Source: an uncultured Dorea sp.
GTDB lineage: Bacteria > Bacillota > Clostridia > Lachnospirales > Lachnospiraceae
Direction of reading: 5' to 3'
Assembly: GCA_910586965.1 (NCBI GenBank)
Contig: CAJUMF010000021.1
Coordinates: forward strand, 1-62,074
DNA length: 62,074 nt
Shown: in pieces, positions 56,983 through 62,074 of the stretch
How the letters are laid out: each line of letters begins with the position of its first letter
Position numbering within the stretch: position 1 is the stretch's first letter
Made by a program: the position numbers and the translations under genes
The notes under the pieces: generated by a model
What the model was told of the DNA's origin: nothing
The model's input: only the letters and a program-made list of their open reading frames with translations
The model's database searches: none

Positions 56983-58698
56983 ATGAACAGAAAGTACAGA
57001 ATTACGGCAATATTATTAATTATCTGCCTGTGCATTTCTCTGGTTCCGGAGAATGTGTATGCACAGGAGGCAGAAGAGGTGGCTTTGGAAAATGTGCCGG
57101 AACAGGAACAAGATGACAAAGACGTATCAGAACCGGAAATAAGCGTCGGGGATGATGACCCGGGAAAAGGAAGGCTTCAAGGGGAAGTGCCGGAAGAATT
57201 TTATGGTCAGGACGGCGGAATACGTGCCAGGGCGACAGGTCTCCAGCATAACAGCAGATTTGCAGGATACAATATCATAGATGGCATCGATGTGTCCAAG
57301 TATAACGGGACCATTGATTGGACGGCTGTCAAGAATTCAGGAATTGATTTTGCTTTTGTCCGTACCTCATACAGAGGATACGGAAAGACCGGAAATCTGG
57401 CGGCTGATCCTTATGGGGCAGTAAATATGAAGAATGCAGCCGCGGCAGGGGTGAAAGTAGGAGCTTACATATTTTCGCAGGCGATCACGGTAGAGGAAGC
57501 ACAGCAGGAAGCAGATTATCTGCTGAATTCGGTAAAAGGATATCATATCACTATGCCGTTAGTTTTTGACTATGAGTATTTTGCCGGCGGCCGTCTGGAC
57601 ACAGCAAAGCTTACGAATCGGAAGCGGACGGATATCTGCCTTGCGTTTTGCAAGAGAATCAAAGCCGCGGGTTATACTCCGCTTGTGTATGCGAACAAGA
57701 GTATGCTGACGAATGACCTTTATGCGTCTGAAATAAGCAGTCAGTACCCGATATGGCTGGCACATTATACATCGGCAACTAATTATGCGGGAGATTATAG
57801 CTTCTGGCAGTATACAGAAAAAGGGACGGTATCGGGTATTTCCGGAAATGTTGATAAAAATGTCTGGTATGCGAAACCTGGGGAGGATTCGGTATCTTTT
57901 GGGACACCGGGGGCGGCAGCGGCAGTAACGGCGCCGGAGGCCACAGAGCTTTCCGGAAAAGCGGCATCTTATGATAAGGTCAAATTGACATGGAAGAAGA
58001 TTGCAGGAGCAACAGGATACGCAGTTTACCGCTACAACGCATCTGTTGGATCTTATGAGAGGATTAAGACGATCGGCAGTGCAGATACAGTTTCCTATAC
58101 TGACACCGGGCGGGCGATGGGGACGACCTATAAGTATCGTGTCAAGGTATACAAAAAAGAAGATGGCAATGCAGCATATTCAAAATCTTCGAATACAGTC
58201 AGCGTAAAGACGGATTCGACTATGACAGGAAAGATCAATGCGGCAAGTGTTGTGGTGAGAAAAGGAGCAAGTACGTCAAAAGGGAAGCTGACGACATTAA
58301 AGATTAACACAGGTGTAACGATAACCGGCATAAGCGGAAGCTGGTATAAGATTTCTATAAAAACAGGCGGAAAAAAGAAGACAGGATACATCAAGAAAAG
58401 TTATGTGACCATTATCCGGAAACCGACGTTATCTGTGAAGTCAATGTCGCCGGATAAAATAAAACTTAAATGGGACAAGATCTCAGGGGCAAGCGGTTAC
58501 GAGATTCAGCGGTATGATTCTTTAAAGGGAAAATATGTAAAGATAAAGATAATTAAAAAAGGTTCTACAGTCAGTTATACGAACAGCGGTCTTAAGAGCG
58601 GATCGACATACAAGTATAAAATACGCTCCTATAAGACAGTGAAAGGAAAAAAGATATACAGTTATTATAGTTCTGCCAAGAGTGCAAGAACTAACTAG
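56983..58698 (+). CDS. Secreted GH25 lysozyme with FN3 and SH3 modules
   Basis: This 571-residue secreted muramidase has a signal peptide (ITAILLIICLCISLVPENVY, cleaved near residue 30) and an acidic low-complexity region (about 30-85). The GH25 domain (about 100-300) shows GIDVSKYNGTIDW, FAFVRTSYRGYG and the catalytic PLVFDYEYF. A first fibronectin III-like module (about 315-410, YDKVKLTWKKIAGATGYAVY), an SH3-like module (about 412-475, INAASVVVRKGAST) and a second FN3-like module (to the end) follow, all rich in Lys. The start follows AGGGGAG. It may be controlled by the adjacent two-component system. Confidence 0.93.
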   Translation: MNRKYRITAILLIICLCISLVPENVYAQEAEEVALENVPEQEQDDKDVSEPEISVGDDDPGKGRLQGEVPEEFYGQDGGIRARATGLQHNSRFAGYNIIDGIDVSKYNGTIDWTAVKNSGIDFAFVRTSYRGYGKTGNLAADPYGAVNMKNAAAAGVKVGAYIFSQAITVEEAQQEADYLLNSVKGYHITMPLVFDYEYFAGGRLDTAKLTNRKRTDICLAFCKRIKAAGYTPLVYANKSMLTNDLYASEISSQYPIWLAHYTSATNYAGDYSFWQYTEKGTVSGISGNVDKNVWYAKPGEDSVSFGTPGAAAAVTAPEATELSGKAASYDKVKLTWKKIAGATGYAVYRYNASVGSYERIKTIGSADTVSYTDTGRAMGTTYKYRVKVYKKEDGNAAYSKSSNTVSVKTDSTMTGKINAASVVVRKGASTSKGKLTTLKINTGVTITGISGSWYKISIKTGGKKKTGYIKKSYVTIIRKPTLSVKSMSPDKIKLKWDKISGASGYEIQRYDSLKGKYVKIKIIKKGSTVSYTNSGLKSGSTYKYKIRSYKTVKGKKIYSYYSSAKSARTN

Positions 58699-58723
58699 CA
58701 AAATCAGTATCAGATTAAAATCA

Positions 58724-58768
58724 AAAAAGGAGCTGAAACCTGCGGCGGGCAGGGGACGGCTCCTTTTT
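58724..58768. terminator. Bidirectional terminator between lysozyme and merR
   Basis: AAAAAGGAGC and GCTCCTTTTT pair, with an inner CCTGC/GCAGG stem. A T-run follows on either strand, so it serves the convergent lysozyme and MerR genes. Confidence 0.8.
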
Positions 58769-58791
58769 CCAATATTATATCCGTGCATATA

Positions 58792-59595
58792 TCAGCGTAT
58801 GTGTATCTGGATTTCTGTCAGAAATTCTTCCGGCTCCATCGTATCACGGTTGTCAATCTCGTATAATTCAAAAGGTTCACCAAGTATAGCCAGGTGATGC
58901 GCTTTTATATAATTCATCATTTTCTTCAGGCAATCAGCATTTTTATTATAATCTCCCCGATAATAGCAGGAGAGATAATCTCCTGCCGGAAGTTCACAAT
59001 CATATTCGCAAGTGTCCGTATCTAGAATAAAGAAGACAGACTGATATACATTGGGGATGCCTTTCATCAGATCTTGCCGGGAGAGAAAAGCTCCGATGAT
59101 CTGGTTTCCAAAGTTACGAATTTTTTTTTCGTGTCTTGTCATCAATTTCTGAATGAGAAGATCCATCTCTTCATCCCGGGTGATATACGATTTCTCCTGT
59201 ACACAGAGCCGAGGGGGCAATGTTTTTATATCAATGCGGTCTGTTGTGATGTATTCTGCCTTATGCAGTGCCTCGATCCGCTCGTTTATCAGATGCTCTT
59301 TTTCCGTAAGTTCTTTAAGTTTTTTGCCTAAAAGCTCCTGTTCACAGCGAAGAATGTCCAGTGTGTTGCAGACTGTCTGGCAATCCAGATAATCTTTAAT
59401 CTGGGACATGGAGAAATCAAGCTTTCGTAAATCACAGATTAAGTTAAGCTTATAGATGTCTTTCAGGCTGTACAGGCGATATTGGTTAGAGTCACGCTTT
59501 GGACTCAGGATGCCGAGGCGCTCATAATAGCGCAGGGAGTCAGGGCCGATGCCGTAAAGCCGGGATATCTCACTGATTTTATAATAATTTTTCAT
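58792..59595 (-). CDS. MerR family regulator with effector-binding domain
   Basis: A 267-residue regulator. The N-terminal MerR winged helix (KISEISRLYGIGPDSLRYYE, then RLGILSPKRDSNQYRLYSLK) is followed by a coiled coil (about 75-115). A C-terminal GyrI-like domain of the BmrR type (about 120-265) probably binds a drug-like effector. The start follows TTTGGAGG. It is divergent from a MATE gene whose promoter has the 19-bp spacer that MerR proteins act on, so it is probably its drug-responsive activator. Confidence 0.92.
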   Translation of the reverse strand: MKNYYKISEISRLYGIGPDSLRYYERLGILSPKRDSNQYRLYSLKDIYKLNLICDLRKLDFSMSQIKDYLDCQTVCNTLDILRCEQELLGKKLKELTEKEHLINERIEALHKAEYITTDRIDIKTLPPRLCVQEKSYITRDEEMDLLIQKLMTRHEKKIRNFGNQIIGAFLSRQDLMKGIPNVYQSVFFILDTDTCEYDCELPAGDYLSCYYRGDYNKNADCLKKMMNYIKAHHLAILGEPFELYEIDNRDTMEPEEFLTEIQIHIR

Positions 59596-59615
59596 AAGAA
59601 TCCTCCAAAAAGTTC

Positions 59616-59646
59616 TTGACCTTAGTATTATACCAGGGTTTATGAT
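59616..59646 (+). promoter_or_regulatory. MerR-type promoter of the third MATE gene
   Basis: TTGACC and TATGAT are separated by 19 bp, the overlong spacing typical of promoters that MerR proteins untwist. The spacer region holds the imperfect dyad ACCTTAG ... CCAGGGT. Confidence 0.8.
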
Positions 59647-59698
59647 TTTACTGCAAGAGTTAAAACAATATAAGCAGAGGGAGAAGAAAAAGGTATTT

Positions 59699-61012
59699 AT
59701 GAGATTAGAAGGAACTTCGCTGAAAAAAGATTTTATGCGGTTTATCGTGCCGTCTATCGCGGCTCAGTGGGTATTTACACTGTATACGATGGTAGACGGG
59801 ATATTTGTGGCAAGAGGCGTGTCGGAGACGGCGCTGACGGCGGTAAATATCGCTATGCCCTACACGATGGCTCTGTTTTCTATATCGATTCTGTTTGCAG
59901 TAGGAACTTCGACCGTGACGGCCATCCTTTTAGGAGAAAAGAACGGAAAAAGGGCCAATGAAGTATTTACACAGAATATTGTGCTGCTAACAGTATTTTC
60001 TGTGGTCATTACTGTGCTTGTGATGGCGAATCTTGAGCGGGTTGCAGGGTTTTTAGGGGCGACGGAGTTAAATAAGGCTTACGTGGCGGAATATTTAAGA
60101 TGGCTTGTGCCGTTTTCGGCGGCATTTATCCTGTCCTATTCTTTTGAGATGCTGATCAAGACCGACGGATTCCCGAAGCGTGCTACGATCATCGTAACGA
60201 CCGGCGCGCTGCTTAATGTGGGGTTAGATTATGTGATGGTGATGCGTCTTCATATGGGTGTGGGAGGAGCAGCGTTTGCGACTGGGATTTCCAATACGGT
60301 AGTCATCATCCTCTATCTGTTCCATTTCTGCGGAAAGAGCGGTGTCATCAAGTTCTGCAAATTCCGCATGGATGTGCCGCTTATCGGCAGGGAATTTAAG
60401 AACGGCCTGTCTTCGGGAATCACGGAGCTTTCCGCGGGTTTTATCATCTTTCTTTTTAACCAGGCCATCATACGTTTGCTGAACGATGATGCACTGGTAA
60501 GTTACACGATCATCTCCTACGTCAATTCGTTAGGAGTGATGGCGATGGTAGGAATCGCACAGGGATATCAGCCGTTGATCAGCTACTATTATGGGCAGAA
60601 GCGCATGGAGCGATGCCGGAAGCTTAAGAAATACGGAATCGCAGCCGCGGCCGTTCTTTCCGTCGTCTACACAGCCGTCTGCATGATTTTTGCTGAAAAT
60701 GTCGTGTCCCTGTTCGTATCTGTGGAAATGCCTGCGCTTGTGGATTACTCTGTAATTGTATTGCGAATCTTCGCGCTGTCGTTTTTGCTGGCAGGCTACA
60801 ATGTAGTGATTGGGGGGTACTTTATCGCTGTTGAAGAGTCTTTTGCAGCTACCGGGATCTCGTTGTCAAGGAGTATCGTTGCTTTGACCGTATGTCTCTT
60901 TATCATGACCAGTCTCTTCGGAGGTGCGGGAATCTGGTGGACGCCGCTTGTGTCGGAGGGAGTGACTTTGATTTTTACCGGGAGGATGCTGAAAAGATAT
61001 GCAAAGCCTTAA
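59699..61012 (+). CDS. MATE family efflux transporter
   Basis: A 437-residue MATE pump with 12 helices (FIVPSIAAQWVFTLYTMVDG near residue 15; SSGITELSAGFIIFLFNQAI near 245). It is of the MepA-like branch. ATG 59699 lies behind the A/G-rich GAGGGAGAAGAAAAAGG; an earlier in-frame ATG at 59642 overlaps the -10 box and is excluded. The MerR-type promoter implies induction by compounds the pump exports. Confidence 0.92.
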   Translation: MRLEGTSLKKDFMRFIVPSIAAQWVFTLYTMVDGIFVARGVSETALTAVNIAMPYTMALFSISILFAVGTSTVTAILLGEKNGKRANEVFTQNIVLLTVFSVVITVLVMANLERVAGFLGATELNKAYVAEYLRWLVPFSAAFILSYSFEMLIKTDGFPKRATIIVTTGALLNVGLDYVMVMRLHMGVGGAAFATGISNTVVIILYLFHFCGKSGVIKFCKFRMDVPLIGREFKNGLSSGITELSAGFIIFLFNQAIIRLLNDDALVSYTIISYVNSLGVMAMVGIAQGYQPLISYYYGQKRMERCRKLKKYGIAAAAVLSVVYTAVCMIFAENVVSLFVSVEMPALVDYSVIVLRIFALSFLLAGYNVVIGGYFIAVEESFAATGISLSRSIVALTVCLFIMTSLFGGAGIWWTPLVSEGVTLIFTGRMLKRYAKP

Positions 61013-61020
61013 ACTTCCTG

Positions 61021-61049
61021 TTTACATCGATACATTAATGCGGTAAAAT
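61021..61049 (+). promoter_or_regulatory. Promoter of the por operon
   Basis: TTTACA and TAAAAT are separated by 17 bp. The predicted start of transcription is near 61056, leaving a leader of about 90 bases that contains two hairpins. Confidence 0.5.
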
Positions 61050-61060
61050 ACTGTTGATGC

Positions 61061-61117
61061 GTGTTTGCCGCACATTTTGCGGCAACACCGCAGGCGGCCT
61101 GTGACTCATGCACAGGT
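61061..61117 (+). promoter_or_regulatory. Two hairpins in the por operon leader
   Basis: GTGTTTGCCGCA (61061-61072) pairs with TGCGGCAACAC (61078-61088) with a single bulged T. CCTGTG then pairs with CACAGG (about 61099-61116). Neither is followed by a U-run. They may bind a regulator or stabilise the mRNA; I could not assign them to a known RNA class. Confidence 0.5.
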
Positions 61118-61144
61118 TAAAAGACGAAAGAAAGGAAGAAGGAA

Positions 61145-61717
61145 ATGAGTAACCACACAGAGATCAGATGGCACGGCCGGGGCGGCCAGGGTGCCAAGAC
61201 GGCTGCACTGCTTTTGGCGGATGTGGCTTTCCAGACCGGAAAATATGTGCAGGGATTTCCTGAATACGGCCCGGAGCGTATGGGGGCGCCGATTACCGCG
61301 TACAACCGGATCAGCGATACCGTGATCCGCGCACATTCGAATATTTATGATCCGCAGTATGTTGTTGTCGTGGACGAGTCGCTTCTTGAAGCGGTTGACG
61401 TGACAAGCGGGCTTAAGGAAGAGGGTGCGATCCTGATCAATACAGAGCGCCCGAAGGAGGAGATCATTCCTCATTTGAAAGGATATAAGGGAAAGGTCTA
61501 CACCATTGATGCAAAGAAGGTATCCCTTGCAACGATTGGCAGATACTTCCCGAATACACCGCTCCTTGCTGCGATTGTCAAGGTGGCAGGGATTATGGAT
61601 GAAGAGACATTTTTAAAAGAGATGCGCTCGTCCTTTAACCACAAGTTTGCCAGCAAGCCGGAAGTGATCGAGGGCAATATGAAAGCGCTTGAGCTGGCGC
61701 TTAAGGAGGTGCAGTGA
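61145..61717 (+). CDS. 2-oxoacid:ferredoxin oxidoreductase, gamma subunit
   Basis: A 190-residue gamma subunit of a four-subunit pyruvate-type ferredoxin oxidoreductase. The N-terminus has the typical RWHGRGGQGAKTAALLLADV (about residues 8-27) and FPEYGPERMGAPITAYNRIS. The C-terminal part, NTPLLAAIVKVAGIM, fits the family. The enzyme oxidises a 2-oxoacid with CoA to acyl-CoA, CO2 and reduced ferredoxin. It starts behind AAAGGAAGAAGG, and the stop overlaps the next start (TGATG). The order gamma-delta-alpha is that of PorCDA. Confidence 0.92.
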   Translation: MSNHTEIRWHGRGGQGAKTAALLLADVAFQTGKYVQGFPEYGPERMGAPITAYNRISDTVIRAHSNIYDPQYVVVVDESLLEAVDVTSGLKEEGAILINTERPKEEIIPHLKGYKGKVYTIDAKKVSLATIGRYFPNTPLLAAIVKVAGIMDEETFLKEMRSSFNHKFASKPEVIEGNMKALELALKEVQ

Positions 61718-62019
61718 TGGCGACAGATATCAGTAAATTAGGATTAAAGACAAAGTGGCAGGATCTGACCGAGGGAATGATCGTTGCCGGGGCGGGCACA
61801 TCAAGAGCTTTCAACACCGGTGAGTGGTCCAATAATAAGCCGCAGTTTATCGCGGATAAATGTAAACAATGCCTGCTCTGCGTTCCGGTATGTCCGGACA
61901 GCTCGATTCCGGTAACGGATATGAAGCGGGGCGAGTTTGACTATGAGCACTGTAAAGGATGCGGCATCTGCGTGAAAGCATGTCCGTTCGGTGCCATTAC
62001 GATGGAAGGGGTGAATTAG
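61717..62019 (+). CDS. 2-oxoacid:ferredoxin oxidoreductase, delta (ferredoxin) subunit
   Basis: A 100-residue protein with two [4Fe-4S] motifs, CKQCLLCVPVCP (about residue 50) and CKGCGICVKACP (about 80). It relays electrons from the catalytic subunits to ferredoxin. The N-terminal 45 residues (TEGMIVAGAGTSRAFNTGEW) are the usual delta-subunit extension. It is translationally coupled to the gamma gene, and the alpha subunit starts 1 bp after it. Confidence 0.95.
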   Translation: MATDISKLGLKTKWQDLTEGMIVAGAGTSRAFNTGEWSNNKPQFIADKCKQCLLCVPVCPDSSIPVTDMKRGEFDYEHCKGCGICVKACPFGAITMEGVN

Positions 62020-62020
62020 G

Positions 62021-62074
62021 ATGGCAAAGAGAGACCGTTTATCAGGAAATGAAGCCGTTGCAATCGCGCTTCGT
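62021..62074 (+). CDS. porA: 2-oxoacid:ferredoxin oxidoreductase, alpha subunit (partial)
   Basis: Only the first 18 codons are in the window (MAKRDRLSGNEAVAIALR). The SGNEAVAIALR segment matches the N-terminus of pyruvate:ferredoxin oxidoreductase alpha subunits. The gene continues beyond the right edge, where a beta subunit is expected. The gamma-delta-alpha order supports a PorCDAB enzyme for pyruvate, though related 2-oxoacids cannot be excluded. Confidence 0.75.
   Translation, partial: MAKRDRLSGNEAVAIALR

Overview
The window looks like a chromosomal segment of a low-GC Gram-positive Clostridia, most likely a gut Lachnospiraceae. The reasons are a DUF4317 protein, a meso-DAP-type MurE, the block murE-priA-def-fmt ... 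rsmB-rlmN-PP2C-PASTA kinase-rsgA-rpe-thiN, a pyruvate:ferredoxin oxidoreductase operon, fused DhaK-DhaL kinase, strong AGGAGG ribosome binding sites and SigA-like promoters. Assignment to a genus is not possible from the sequence alone.

Layout. Positions 1-1688 are the integrase end of an integrative element sitting at the 3' end of a tRNA-Leu(CAG) gene (1689-1771, minus strand). From about 1.85 to 21.8 kb lie metabolic and transport genes: DUF4317, two very small conserved-looking proteins, a WYL regulator, L-serine dehydratase (sdaAB-sdaAA), a fused dihydroxyacetone kinase, an ECF S component, a frameshifted DUF1538 membrane protein with a tandem PII-like protein, a polar amino acid ABC importer, a radical SAM protein paired with a Cys-rich FAD protein, YitT-type membrane proteins, a secreted-type EEP phosphatase, a MATE pump and two maltose/galactoside-type O-acetyltransferases.

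From 21.8 to 25.9 kb the sequence becomes AT-richer and patchy: a small ORF, a decayed AlbA_2-type ATP-binding gene, a Vat/CatB-like acetyltransferase behind a 14-codon upstream ORF, a decayed stretch, and a divergent PadR-MATE pair with mirrored promoters and operators. ClpB (with a CIRCE-like site), a YitT protein, peptidase T and DUF2148 follow.

From 31.7 to 36.9 kb is murE-priA-def-fmt, which ends at a strong terminator. Then about 7.7 kb of AT-rich accessory DNA (36.9-44.6 kb) separates fmt from the rest of the housekeeping block (zinc metallopeptidase, rsmB, rlmN, PP2C phosphatase, PASTA kinase, rsgA, rpe, thiN, 44.7-52.8 kb). The insert carries PadR plus a small membrane partner, secreted proteins, a DUF2007-like gene with two decayed relatives, the tail of an ABC transporter gene, an internally deleted IS256-family transposase, and a TetR-controlled sodium symporter plus amidohydrolase unit. 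After the block come ychF, lgt, a two-component system, a GH25 lysozyme, a MerR-MATE divergent pair with a MerR-type 19-bp-spaced promoter, and the start of a por operon that runs off the right edge.

The best candidates for new biology are the DUF1538/tandem-PII pair, the radical SAM plus Cys-cluster flavoprotein pair, the secreted-protein/PadR island, and the regulatory structures in front of the por operon and the ECF S component. I did not see a CRISPR array, a recognisable defence system or a biosynthetic cluster.
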